NCBI GenBank assembly: GCA_963924555.1
Contig: OZ004592.1
Coordinates: forward strand, 2,976,001-3,040,000
Length of the DNA: 64,000 nt
DNA from: Crambe crambe
Lineage: Eukaryota > Porifera > Demospongiae > Poecilosclerida > Crambeidae
Reading direction: 5' to 3'
In this document: positions 14,401 to 25,542 of the stretch, in pieces
How positions within the stretch are numbered: the first letter of the stretch is position 1
Layout: each line of letters starts with the position of its first letter
The notes under the pieces: generated by a model
The model's input: the letters and a program-made list of their open reading frames with translations, nothing else
The model's database searches: none
Told to the model about the DNA's origin: nothing
Position numbers and translations under genes: made by a program

Positions 14401-15802
14401 TAGTTGCCCTAAAAAATATTTCACTGATTTTCCAAATAAAAGATGGCAAATTTTTTTTCAGAATTCACCTTTTCCTATTGTATTTCTTTCTCCTCCTTCG
14501 TGATTTTTGTTCATGTGATTGTCATGTATACCTGTCCAGCTGATTGGCTTTTGGTTTTATTTGAGATTTCTTCATGTACTATAATGCATCTTGAAGCAGT
14601 TGAGGATGTTGTCTGTATTATTATAGCATTGATAGTTAAACCCTCAGCACATATGCAGGGGTTATAGTACTTATCAGCCTTACAAAAACAGAGCTCACCT
14701 GTAGGTGAGTAGGTAAAGTTGACTAGAAGCATACACTCCATTTTGAATCCCAGCAATCATCAGTGTCTGCATGTGCATGTAAAATACTGCCTAATGATTG
14801 TCATCCAGGTAAGACCTGCAACGGCTAGCTAAATGGCCATAAAAGTAATATGCACATAGAAGGCTAGTACTGTAGAAACAAGCTACAAGTCTGTTGCTCT
14901 ATACCAATAGTGTCTAGACAATACTCTTCAGTGTTTAAATTGAGCAGATTGTATACATTTAAGCTGACAAACACTGCTCGCTCAATGATATGGAATGCAT
15001 AATAGATGAAAATATTAACTGTTATACTCGATACCTATGAAACTATACTTTACAATATTTACATGTGCATTATATGCACTCTTAGTAGCTCTGTATAACA
15101 GCAGACATTGTGTGCATTGGGGGTTAGCCTTTGCACTGAAGTGGTGGTTCTCAGAGGACTTAAATTTTGTAATAGATTCCTACAAAATAGTAGCAAGAAA
15201 TATTCATTTTTTATTTGTTTATCTCTTTAGGTGTACACCTCTTCAGCACAGATGTGGACCAAGGAGCAACAATCAGGCTTGCGTATTTATCTGGATCAAC
15301 TCTCAACTCCTTCGTATGCCAATACTTTGATGATGCTTCTAAATTGGAAAATTTAATGAGTGAGATGAAGGAGTATGTGCACAAGCAAGAAACTACCACC
15401 CCTCCAACAAACTTAAAAGTTGGTGATCCTGTAATCACAAAATTTTCAAACTGTAACTTATTATACAGAGGTCAAATTCTCACCTGTGACCTTTCTTCTA
15501 GTATTGCTGAAGTCTTGTTCATAGATTATGGGTACACAGAGTCGGTATCTATTTCTGACCTTATAGCGATTCCATCACAGTTCACTGTGCTCAAAAAACA
15601 AGCTGTGACTTGCTGCCTTAGTACTCGTTTAGGTACCACATTTGAGAAATGGCCCAGAGAAGCGTTTTCAAAGTTTCAAGAGCTGGCTCTTGGTGATAAA
15701 TGTCTCACAGCAACTGTAGTCAGATCTGGAGCAGAGAAGTTGGTGGTACATATAGGGACTGATACATGCTCGGATTTGGGCGAGTACCTTAGTAGCTGCT
15801 GA
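2433..15802 (+). CDS. multi-Tudor-domain protein (15 Tudor domains, 3669 aa predicted)
   Basis: Three exons: 2433-12380, 12602-13091 and 15231-15802 (11010 nt, phases 0 and 1, stop TGA at 15800). Fifteen Tudor domains are recognisable by the core W-Y-R-x-x-I ... V-D-Y-G-N-S-E, at about residues 73, 272, 486, 739, 944, 1137, 1341, 1546, 1760, 1960, 2170, 2420, 2654, 3058 and 3556. The spacing of about 200 residues fits extended Tudor domains with their SN-like half. Family knowledge: such proteins (Drosophila Tudor, vertebrate TDRD6) bind symmetrically dimethylated arginines of Piwi proteins and scaffold germ granules. Domain 14 has D-S-G-N, and domain 15 has L-Y-R and D-Y-G-Y, so their aromatic cages look weakened. 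Exon 2 encodes about 14 decapeptide repeats, and acidic linkers flank domains 13 and 14. The start is the first ATG of the long frame and leads straight into domain 1. No MYND, helicase or KH domain was seen. The exact orthologue is uncertain; the family assignment is firm. Confidence 0.93.
12381..12601 (+). other. Tudor gene intron 1 (221 bp)
   Basis: Donor GAG|GTAAGT. The acceptor ctatag at 12596-12601 keeps phase 0 and enters the repeat frame. The nearer-looking acceptor ttttatcag at 12612 would bring an immediate stop and was not used. Confidence 0.7.
12613..13075 (+). repeat. 30-bp coding minisatellite in Tudor exon 2
   Basis: About 14 head-to-tail copies of a 30-bp unit gtggatggc-gaacacgaa-gttagtactgct, encoding the decapeptide V-D-G-E/K-H-E-V-S/G-T-A. 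The copies differ at only a few sites (E/K, S/G, D-G/D-S). One early unit is a shortened 21-bp form. Because the unit is a multiple of three and lacks stops, four of six frames stay open for more than 400 bp, so open frames in other phases or on the minus strand here are not genes. The unit number is probably variable between alleles (inference). Confidence 0.92.
13092..15230 (+). other. Tudor gene intron 2 (2.1 kb)
   Basis: The donor G|GTAAGT and the acceptor atctctttag join exons 2 and 3 in phase 1. Between them are AT-rich sequence, an A-run at about 14072, and a block at about 14955-15140 (tgctcgctcaatgatatgg ... ttagcctttg) that recurs at about 42625-42740. A 55-codon open stretch starting at about 13335 has an acceptor-like cag before it but the wrong phase for inclusion. 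No gene is recognised. Confidence 0.55.
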
Positions 15803-16086
15803 TATTTCAGCTAGTAGTTGTACTTTTTTTGTCATTTATCACTGTTTGAAATTCAATATCCCACCACTGTTCTTATCACAATGATGATTATTATGTTGTA
15901 CATCATTATTCTTTGTATCAATCATTCTGCACCAAACATTGTAGTAACTAAATAGTTTGGTGGTTGCTTACTTGACATTACTTTAATACTGCATCTTGGT
16001 TTAAGAGATAATTATTCTGGTTACATCATATTTTAATACAAAAATGTATGTGTACATATAATATAGTTGTGGCATGGTGGCTCTGC
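15803..16086. other. tail-to-tail interval between the Tudor gene and gene C
   Basis: The two stop codons converge with 284 bp between them, so the 3' untranslated regions probably share or overlap this interval. I saw no canonical AATAAA on the plus strand here. Confidence 0.5.
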
Positions 16087-19000
16087 CTAATACCTAGGAG
16101 GTTTCTTATTGAACTCTAGATATTCATCCTCCAAGTCTTCAAAGGAGGAGCTACTTTGTCTGTGACCAGGATTTGCTACATTGAAGTGACCTGTGTAAAA
16201 TCAGATTTGAGTTGAGTGCAATAATGCCACGTGGGGGAAAGGTTACCTGTTATCTCTTTCAATGAGGTATCATCACTGCTATCTTGTTTCACTGCAAGAT
16301 CCTTATTACTGCTCATCTTTGTTGAGATACTGTTATTGCTACCCTGCAGTGTTGAAATATCTTTACTGCTGTCACCCTGAACCATATCTTTACTGCTGCC
16401 ACCCTTCAATGAAGTATCCTTACTACTGCTCCGTTTTATTGGCATCATAGAATAGTCCTCACTACATTGACCTGAAAATAAGAATTTCAGTACCAATACG
16501 ATTTTATGTTGCTGACTGACCCACTAAAATCAAGATTGCATTCAATAATGATACTCTAGATAAAGCACACCTAATTTCTGCATTGCAATATTGGCTATTA
16601 CTGAGCTTTCGGCCAAACTTTAGATATTATTGCATGCCAAGGATAGGAATAATGAAGGCAAGTGCATTTATGACACCTCCATCACATTCTGTCCATCGGT
16701 GCTTGACATGTCTACCTACCCATCAGTCAGCATATTTTCGCCCAAGCAACATAAAATCTAATTGGTATGGCCTAAGTCTGCCAAGCAACAAAAATTTACA
16801 ACTATTACTGAATAAGTTTCAAAAGAACAAAATTTATCATACCAAGGTCTGCCTTGCTAAACTTGTCATCACTCCACTGCTCAAGTTTCTTGTGGTCAAT
16901 GCTATCATAGTGAGTATCATTATTTTGGCTTGGGGTTTCTTGAAGCACTTCAGATTCAACTCCTTCCCCTCTGTAACTTTGGCAATCACCTAGGGTACTT
17001 CGGCTTCTATAATTCATAAAAAAATAGATACACACATTTGCATGGATCATGTATCATTAATAGTCAGACAGGTGAAACTGAGATTTGAAACCATTAGCTA
17101 CACTCTCCACGTTAATCCTTATTTGATTTTCAGTGCATTGGAGATGAAGAATTACTTCTAGGCTCTATAGTTCTCTAGCTGCAGCTCTTTAGAATCTAGG
17201 ATGACCTATTATTTCAGTGGTCACATGATTGCCACATCATCTTGCAAACCCAATGACTCTGAGTAACCCAATGGACAGAAATCTAACTTAGGTAAGTACA
17301 TAATGTATTTACGCATGAATAATGGGCACCACTCACCTATTCCTGTGCTGACCATGACTACCTTGGCTATTATAGCTACTGCCACTTAAGCTTCGATGCA
17401 ATGAACCACTATAGATACTTGAAGACTTCTTATACTCTGCTCTTCTCTTGTAATATATCATACAGCCATATGTGATCAAAATGATAATGATCAATAGGAA
17501 CACGACCACAAATACAGAGAGAACTGCAACTGCGACAGTATTGCTGGGCCTCGAACATGGGTTGCTCACACCACTGGGCAGCACTAAAAAAACAAAGGGA
17601 GAAAAAAATGGGGGGGGGGGGGGGATAAAGTGTTAACAATCTACGAATGCAATGAAATATCCAAAATCTAGAGCCAGGAGCCTGGATGGCGTGCATTAGT
17701 CACGTGATGGCAGCTACCCCAGGGGTTGATACAGAGGGGGGAGGTCCAGACCCCCTACAAATACGTTGCCTTCACAGGGCTGGATCAAGGATTTTTAGAT
17801 AGTATAGGCGGACTAGGAGCACACACACACTGGGTCATGGGGGAGAGGAAGAACCATGTTGGCTTCACTTGCAGGCTACCACTTTTTTTGAGCATTTAGC
17901 TATTCTTAATTAAAATATGTCACAAATAGCACACAAAATTGAATCCAAGAAGTCCAAAAATCTCACTAAATGGCACACTTTATGTGCATCATACGACAGC
18001 ACGAATGTAGGCTTAGCTTGCTTAGTAGGCTGTGCATTCATAACTGTTGATCAGTGATAAGGCTGGACCAAATAGATTTGCTGTTTCTCAATCCAAAAAT
18101 GATGAGGGAGGGAACTAAAAAACAATAACAAAACAACAAAACAAACAAACAAACAGAATTGACTATTTCACGTAATTATACAGCCTGCAGCTAGAATATA
18201 AATATGTCAAAATACTACAACCGTCTTCCAGGCTGAAGTATAAAACTTCTTCTATTGCATTTTTGTGTTTTGTTTTCGATATCAATTTACTGGCCTAAGA
18301 AAGTGTGTGTTCTTGTCAACTTCCAGTAGAAGTGATAAGGAACTTGAAGGAAGGAAGGGAATGAGGCTTGGCCTAATAAGAGACTTTGTACTAAGGGGAT
18401 GGGATCCCTCAAGGAGGGGAGGCCATATCTCGCACTGACTCCATCCCCCTTCCCCCCCCCCCCCCAAAAAAAACAACAACAAACAAACAAAAAAACAAAC
18501 ATACAGTAGTCAGATTTTATGCTCATCATCTATCCCTGTACAGGTCATCATTGAAAGACTTGGGTGACACCTCATAACTGCTGGCTGTCAAAGGTACACT
18601 ATGGACAGTCATATTCATTGCAGACCCTTTTCCCTGAAATATCCATAATATTGAAGTGAATGGACTATACAGTAAGAATCACCACTGATCACAGACAACA
18701 GAGATTACAGTCCAAGCGAGGCAAAGAGAAAGGGAAGAACGATAACAACATCAGATCGAGAGGAGGCACCAAGATCTGTCACAGGCCCAACGACCAGTAA
18801 GATTGCAGGAAAGCCAAGAGTAGCTACAAGAGCAAGACACCAAGAGCAGAAGCACGGACTTCAAGTATTGTGAGTGTCAGAGAGCATACACAAGAACAGT
18901 GAGAGATAAAACTACAGCAACAACTTATTTACCACGCGATGAACAAAGCATTTGTTATAAATTTCATGTAAGACTGATAATATAGCTACACAAAATTACA

Positions 19001-21871
19001 TAAAATGCTGAGGTAACATTTTTTTATAGGCAAACTTGTTATATTTGCTTAAATTGAAAGTGTTGGGACAAAGCTGAAGGCAACTGACCGTTGTATGAAT
19101 GCACATACACATACAGTTGATATACATGACCTTTAGAGCATGACCTTATTGCAGTACACTATAGTGACCAAGGACCAGTGAAATAGTGATTGTAACTACA
19201 GCAAAAAGCTTAGCAAGTTAACAATCACTAAGAAACAAGAGAACAGCAAAAGATAAAAAGTGACAGTCTGAAAAAGGCCAAGAGAGCCTGTAGTACTAGC
19301 AGCATTGATATGATCATCTTCACTTCAGTCCAATGACAGTGTTGGCCTAAGTCTACTACATGCCAAGGCATGAAGTCTTTTACACTTATTACCATCTATA
19401 CGACAGCTAAACCAATTAAATTTCCTGTTTCTCACATTCAAAGTAAAACATTCTTTTCCTTCAGTATGTGCCAGTCTTGTAGACAGCCATCTTTGCATAC
19501 ACACTATGCAGACAAAATGTACCTAGCTTCATAGTTCTGCATGTTGAAATGCAGCTAAAAAGGTACTTGTTTTTATTTCACACATAGCATTTATACTTTT
19601 GTGATGAAGAATAGGAAGTTTTAGGTTTGAACTACTTCCTAGCATGATTCACAGTTTCCCTTGACTTCTCAGCCACCTAAAGAACTGGTCTGGTTCCATG
19701 CCAATGGTAGATGAGCATGGAATTCAATGACACTGCCAGTAAAACCAGCTTGCTAATGCTCAGGCTGAAGCTTAATTTTTCAGCTTAGTAATGCTTAGGC
19801 TAAGGCTTAGATAACTGGTAGCTTTTGCTGGTGGCCTGGCCTACCTGCATTCGAGCTCCTGCTGTTAACTTAATGCAGGGGATAAAGCCTCTCCCCCCTG
19901 TATTGCCATCACTGCAAAAAAAGGATCACCATAACAGTTCTAGATATTCTATACCAATTTTAGCAGATGATCGTGAGAATGGTCCTGTAGCTCCATCAGT
20001 GGTCACAATTGCAGCAGCTGCACTGAAGGATCGAAAACTGGGCAATTCTTCCTTTTCTATTTGAATGTCAATCATATTAGTATCTTGGAGAGAATGATCA
20101 AAAATGACTCTATCTTCAGTTTGTGAATTGGAAGCATAGAAACGGACTTTTAGTAGAAATATTCCGATTATGTGAGCAGGCAATACACCCCTCATACGAA
20201 CTTCACCATCTTGAACAGTCAGGTCCACACTGAAGTCATTAGCTGTGTGTGGGGTGTGTGTGCAATCAGATATTATATGATGGTTTTTAAGATAATGCTT
20301 GTGAATACAGCCACACAATACTCTATTGTGGTTTAGTTGCCTAGAGAGCACAAAAGGTTAGCTCTAATATAGTTGTGGTAAAGCCACATAGATGAAAGGC
20401 AACTTCTAATGCCTGCCAGATAGGAGCACATTAATTTAGCTTACTCAATATGATCAGATTAGCAGTTGAGGAAACAGCGTTCATTTCAGCACCCTGCACA
20501 GGATCCATTTCTACACTCTGCACCTGGTAGGCCAAGCATGTTACTGGACCTGTGTGCCTCTCGGTCAACTGGATCAATACTAGGGTACTCTCTACAGCAA
20601 TACCACTACGTTTACTGATTATTCCACTGTGTTGCTCAGTTCCATTCAGCAACCATTTAATCCGAGGTAATGGGACTCCACTAGCATGACATGTGAAAGT
20701 AGCATTCCTACCAGTTTCCACTGCTACATTTCTTGGTGTCTTAGTGACTTGAAAAGAAGCTGAAATAAATAAATAAAATGAGAGAGGAAAATAGTATTAT
20801 GATATTCCCAGTAACAGCTGCTTCCATAAGGTCATGAATGGTTACACTTATTGTGATTCTTTGGACTACTTTGCCTTTATCTTCCCTATAAAGAGCTCTC
20901 TTATCCACCAACTACATATGAAATATTGTCAACTGGAAAGAGAATGTTATTTATCTTGTGGAAAACATCAGGAGGCTATTTTATATAGTTCTACACTACT
21001 CTTGTTTCAAATGTTGTGCTCAGGAAACTATAATAGCCTAAGGGCTTCTAGGTGCATAAAATACCATGGATCCTTGGTCTCTGATATAAGAACACTCACC
21101 CAGAATATTTAACTCTATGGTTGGTCCTCGTCTAGTGACAGGCCCATCGATCATTGATACAGTCATCATACAGTAGTAACCCCTGCTATAATCAGATGTC
21201 CTGATATTGGAGAATTGAAGGGAATAATCATCACCAATTGATAAATCTCTACTGTATGAGGCATTGATCACTGAAATACCCTTGAACCACTGCACACGGT
21301 ACTTGTTACGAAGAGCTCCAACTTGGATATTGCACTTTACTACTAGGCTCTCCCCTAGCCTGGCAGTATAACTTCTACTGACGTTTGGATTGATGATAGG
21401 ATATGCTAAAGGGCAAACATTAAAGGATAAACTGAGGGAATTACATTAGCATATCTAGTTCATGACAACATCAAAAGGTCACTCACCTACCCAAGGTATG
21501 ACCTTTAAAGTAGTAATTACCACAATGGCCAGCCTATATACGCTGTCAATTGCTTGTTACTTACCAATTAATACTACTTCATTAGACTGTACACCGTCTA
21601 TCTCACATGAATAGTAGCCTTCTTTTTGAGGACTTAAATCAATGCAGATGAGATTGTTACTGTTCATGTTCATTCCTTCAACACTAACATTCCTAGTTAT
21701 ATTATCAACTCTAATTAAAAAGTTTGGTTTTTGCTCTGTTGAGCTATCACATCTCAACACAACTCTTGTTGGGTGATATGATGAGGAGTATTCAGTCGCT
21801 GTCAATGATGGCTGTTGCTGTGAAGTTTGAATGAGCAGCAGAATGAATGGACACCAGAGACCTTGAGACAT
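16087..21871 (-). CDS. gene C: Ig/FN3 single-pass receptor, 651 aa predicted
   Basis: Eight exons on the minus strand: 21871-21565, 21405-21100, 20759-20445, 20242-19955, 17583-17337, 17006-16843, 16471-16247 and 16190-16087 (1956 nt, stop TAG). The protein starts M-S-Q-G with a hydrophobic signal peptide. Each ectodomain module sits on its own phase 1-1 exon, as is usual for Ig/FN3 modules: Ig-like 1 (about 25-102), Ig 2 (103-204, with W and Y-Y-C-M), Ig 3 (205-309, with F-T-C and T-C-L-A) and one FN3 (310-405, ending near G-A-T-G-P-F-S). One TM helix lies at about 422-449, followed by K-R-R. The 200-residue tail is Ser/Asn-rich, with repeated S-S-K-D units, T-H-Y-D-S-I at Tyr521 (fits the ITSM pattern TxYxx[IV]) and D-E-Y-L-E-F near the end. 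No kinase or phosphatase domain is present. Likely a surface adhesion or recognition receptor; no orthologue recognised. The exon 4 acceptor was chosen because it alone preserves phase. Confidence 0.82.
17584..19954 (-). other. gene C intron 4 (2.4 kb), low-complexity and repeat content
   Basis: Contains a G-run (about 17611-17623), an (AAAC)n-like stretch at 18135-18160, a C-run with adjacent (AAC)n at about 18447-18500, and purine-rich text at 18690-18960 and 19180-19310 resembling the first 540 bp of the window. An orphan coding-like exon lies at 18526-18633. Otherwise no gene is seen. Confidence 0.5.
18526..18633 (-). pseudogene. orphan coding-like terminal exon inside gene C intron 4
   Basis: After an acceptor-like tggatatttcag, the minus strand is open for 35 codons in phase 0 (containing S-S-Y-E-V-S-P-K-S-F and ending N-D-D-L-Y-R-D-R) and closes with two TGA codons. 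The composition resembles a receptor cytoplasmic tail. Gene C exon 4 ends in phase 1, so the exon cannot be spliced to it in frame as it stands. It could be an alternative terminal exon of a variant I did not find, or the remnant of a lost receptor gene. Confidence 0.3.
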
Positions 21872-22521
21872 TTCTGCAATCAGAATATGGCAAAAGTGAT
21901 GGTTCACTAAAATTACTATGGGAACATTCCATCACAGGTCTTTCCCAACACCCTTACATACACAGATATCTGGGTGGCACAGGATCTAGGACCACTCTCT
22001 CCAAAAGTGCAAAATCATCGAGCTATAGCTACAGGTACAAGTCAACTTAGCTAGATACCTAGCTAGCTGCAGTATTAAGTCTGTCATACCTGAAACGGCT
22101 GAGTCTTCCAATAGTTCCTGCACAGTACACAGCTGTTGTAACTTGATAATTAATCAAGGCCTGATCTGAGCGAGCATGCGCGCATGTAAGCCCGCGCGAG
22201 CGATGTACATACATGTAATGTATAATTATTGCAAAACTTGCACGAATGTTCAAACGCCAGTGAAATCTGCAAAACCCAGAATCATAGTGCGCGCATGCTT
22301 AATTATCAAGTTAAGCTAATCCTTTAATCTACATCAAGCTAAGTTGACCTGTACCTGTAGCTATAACTCGATGGTTTTGCACTTTTGATATGAGTAGTCC
22401 TGTGCCAGGTCTGTGTATGTAACAAGACCTGTGATGGAATGTTCCACATAGTAATCTTAAGGAACCATCACTTTGCCATGTTCTGATTGCAGAAATATCT
22501 CAAGGTCTCTGGTGTCCACAA
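21849..22521. repeat. inverted duplication of the gene C 5' end
   Basis: The arm 21849-22052, covering the gene C start codon and the region just upstream, reappears as its reverse complement at about 22319-22521 (for example ggacaccagagaccttgag against ctcaaggtctctggtgtcc). A shorter pair, aacttgataattaa/ttaattatcaagtt at about 22139 and 22300, lies inside. In the outer copy the start codon reads ATA and the signal-peptide sequence is not continued, so it is not a second gene copy. Confidence 0.75.
22160..22310 (-). promoter_or_regulatory. CpG-rich promoter-like core upstream of gene C
   Basis: Between the inverted arms lie gagcatgcgcgcatg (about 22170) and tgcgcgcatgc (about 22288), NRF-1-like GC palindromes in otherwise AT-rich DNA, about 300-420 bp before the gene C ATG. 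The symmetric arrangement suggests a promoter that could fire in both directions. Assignment is by motif only. Confidence 0.4.
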
Positions 22522-23040
22522 AAAATTACATACAAAGTAGAAGAAGTGTAATGTAAATAAATAAATCAAGAGTAGAGTAGGAAAAAATAAAAAGTGGTGT
22601 GTATAGAAAATATACCATATTGCACTGTAACTGATCAAAAAAGGGTTGGCAAGAATGAAGTCAAAATGTGGGCACATCACCTATGATAGATAGCATTAGT
22701 ATATATACAGAGTTTCGTTTAAAAAGGGAGTCCCACCTGATTGATTGTGTAAGTGCCCACTCTTTTTTTTTTTTACTGCAAAAACAAAAATCATACATTG
22801 ATGTTAGTGACTAATTAACAAGGACCTGTCACCATGCTAAGGTTCAAAGGTTAGAATTCAAAGGTCCAGGAGGCTGAAATAAAATGAGAGAAAAGTATTA
22901 CAGTGACTGTGTGATATCAACAAAAATCAGTTCTTTGACTGTATGCACATGTAAAAACTTCCACACTATGTGAACATATACAGCCAGTGGCACGGCACGG
23001 CATGGTGCAAGGTCTGGTGGTATGAACTGACTAGCCTGCA
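22522..23040. other. intergenic between genes B and C, nothing recognised
   Basis: AT-rich with a T-run at about 22761-22773. No exon with splice support was found on either strand. Confidence 0.4.
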
Positions 23041-23840
23041 TCTCAGATAAGACACCCCAGCACAATCCATGTAGCTATCCACTTCAATTCCTCTTCTATA
23101 ATGTAGCAATTGCTAAAATCACACTTGTAACAAGCCACAGTACAGTTCATGTGGAGAGCGCAGTGCATCAGTCTCGTATATGAATAACTGACACTTTACT
23201 GCATGAGTAGCAATTTGTAACATATACCTGGAGGTTAAAAATCAATGATGCATAAGATGATATATATATATATGAATTTGCTAGACTGTCTTCATGGTTT
23301 GGTGAAACACATGTAACATATGCTTCGCTATCTGCAATGTGATCACTTAAATCCCATGGTGAATCCTCCAATTATGTGATACAGGCTGTTGGCATGGCAT
23401 GGTGTGGATCTCAGATAAGACACCCCAGCAAAATGCATGTAGCTATCTTCAATTTCCCGTTTTATAATAATGGTGATGACAGCTACTCCCAATGTAGCAA
23501 TTGCTAAATCACACTTGTAACAGGCTACAATGCAGTTCATGTATTCATGTGGAGAGCCCGGGAATGAGGCTACAGTGCGGTGCATGCAGTCTCATAATTA
23601 TATGAATAACTGACACTTTACTGCATGAGTAGCATATACCAGGAGGAATGACTAAAAATCAATGATGCATAAGGTGATACATAAAAAGATTAATTCGCTA
23701 GACAGTCTTCACAGTTTGGGATGAAACACATGTGACATATGCTTCACTATCTGCAGTGTGATCACTTAAATCCATATTGCTACCATTTACTGAGATAGGT
23801 GGTGAATCCTCCAATGATGTGATACAGGCTGTTGACTGAT
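23041..23840. repeat. imperfect tandem duplication, period about 368 bp, over the gene B last exon
   Basis: The text from tctcagataagacacccca (23041 and 23409) through the gene B last exon occurs twice in tandem, at about 23041-23395 and 23409-23840. The second unit holds the functional last exon of gene B. The first unit carries a shortened, diverged copy. Confidence 0.75.
23260..23390 (-). pseudogene. truncated duplicate of the gene B terminal exon
   Basis: On the minus strand the copy encodes L-S-D-H-I-A-D-S-E-A-Y-V-T-C-V, matching L-S-D-H-T-A-D-S-E-A-Y-V-T-C-V in gene B. It lacks the upstream two-thirds of that exon, has an internal deletion after the E-D-S-P segment, and reads through the position of the gene B stop. 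It has no splice acceptor of its own. Confidence 0.65.
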
Positions 23841-25542
23841 TAATGGTATCGAGAATGGTGAGGGTGGATCCAGACTCATAAATGGAATACTTGAATGCCT
23901 CTATTTTAATTGGATCATCATAGTTTATCTAGAAGAGAGAATTTGCCATAGTTAATAATGATGTAAATACAGGTTTTTAAACCAAGCTCAACATGCTTGC
24001 ATGACCGAATTCTGTAATCTGCATGCCTTATAATTATCACACCCACATTCTATGATTCCTAAGCTCTAAATCTTGGTGCTCTGTTCAACCTAAACACTTT
24101 GAATTTTCGTAACATACGTGATTACTTGGTATCACACAATAAACATACATTTAGGAATGAAAGATGCATGCAGACAAGCAAAAATACATACCTCAAAATC
24201 TGGAATTAAATCAGCCGGTCTAATAAAATTTGAAATTAATATTAATGTTGGCATAAAGCAAAGGAATACCTAATGGCTTTTCTTCTTGTGATGTGAAAAC
24301 AAGCCAGTAGTATGCAAGTCAGAAGTAACATCAATGGCAGTACTAATACAGTCACGAAAAGGTATTGTCTTTGAATTTGTGCATTAACTGAAGAGAAAAA
24401 ATACCTAATTTCATAGACATGTAGAATCATAAATCTTACCAGAACAATTGTGGTTGTTGCAGAAGCAGCAATTAGAATCATCGCAGTCAACAACGTTAAT
24501 CTCACTCATCATTAGTTTACAATTGATGATATCTTTGAGTTGTATGATAATGGAAGTGCCAATCATCAGTATTACCACAGAGTACACTGTTACATACACA
24601 GAATGAACTTACTAGCACATTGAAATGCCTCATCCCCTAATAGACCAGGAGAACATACACAGTTATATCCTCCACTCACATTAGTGCAGTTGCAGATGCA
24701 TGGGGGTATTGGTATAACTAATAGAGTAGATGTGTTTGTTGGATAATTATGTGAACCTGCGGAGGATTCTGGTGGATTTAGACTGGTCAGTGTAGGTGGT
24801 GGTAGCATGGCTAAAAATCATAATCATGTCAAGTACATGTAGAAATAATCATGAGATAAGTCTTACTCGTGGGACATTCTTCATCAATAAGCAAACCACT
24901 TGTGAGATTCAGTGAGGGAATGCAACCATCATCTACTATTATCATAACCGCAAGTAAAAGAAAAATACTACTGTATGAAACATACCTTGACATACCCAAC
25001 ATGAATGTGTTGGCGATATTGATTTTCGTCTTATTTCAAAATTAGGTGGGCCAAAATCCCCAAACGTATAGCAACCTCCAAAAGTACACAAACTTCCACA
25101 GGGGATATGCTCCTCTAGCACTACATTAGGTGAAGTAAGCAAACCCCTTCCATCGATAACAACACCATTACTCTAATCAGATTTGAAAAAAATAATAATA
25201 GGATTCTAGTAGCTACAACTTTTTTTTTATACAATATTTCCATCTGGATGTAAGCAAGTGTAGATAACAGAATATTCATTGCTGTTTTTTTCTTCAAGAT
25301 AACTTGTGTATGATACTTGTGGTGGAGAAGAGGAGCAGTTTAGCATCAGGATTACTTCATTTTTAAGACCGGGAGAAGGCAATTCTGTTCAATAACTATA
25401 TTGTATTTAGCCTTTCAAAATACTCCTATAACAACATACGTGAATGGGAACACCCAGCCGAATCTAAGCACTGCACTATTTCAATGACATTGAAAAGTAA
25501 ATACAGTAAATCTAAAGCAAAATTCAACGAAGACATGTTCAT
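23698..25542 (-). CDS. gene B: EGF-like single-pass membrane protein, 410 aa predicted
   Basis: Nine exons on the minus strand: 25542-25440, 25384-25233, 25172-24986, 24935-24867, 24810-24613, 24586-24440, 24387-24270, 24219-24192 and 23928-23698 (1233 nt, stop TAG). All junctions are GT-AG and in phase. The ATG is preceded by an in-frame TGA and opens a hydrophobic signal peptide (L-L-Y-L-L-F-N-V-I). The ectodomain is cysteine-rich. Exon 5 encodes an EGF-like module with C-N-C-T-N-V-S-G-G-Y-N-C-V-C. Exons 2-4 (with C-G-S-L-C-T-F-G-G-C-Y) match no family I know. A TM helix lies at about residues 294-316, followed by T-R-R-K and a tail of about 95 residues with N-Y-D-D-P, S-I-Y-E-S-G and E-A-Y-V-T. 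Function unknown; a receptor or adhesion protein is likely from the layout. It starts only 89 bp after the gene A stop on the same strand. Confidence 0.75.

Noticed and set aside
20243-20351. Longer gene C exon 4 beginning at the ctctctag acceptor
   Set aside because: It needs phase 2, whereas exon 3 ends in phase 1. The acceptor cacacacag at 20243 keeps phase and begins exactly at the FN3 domain.
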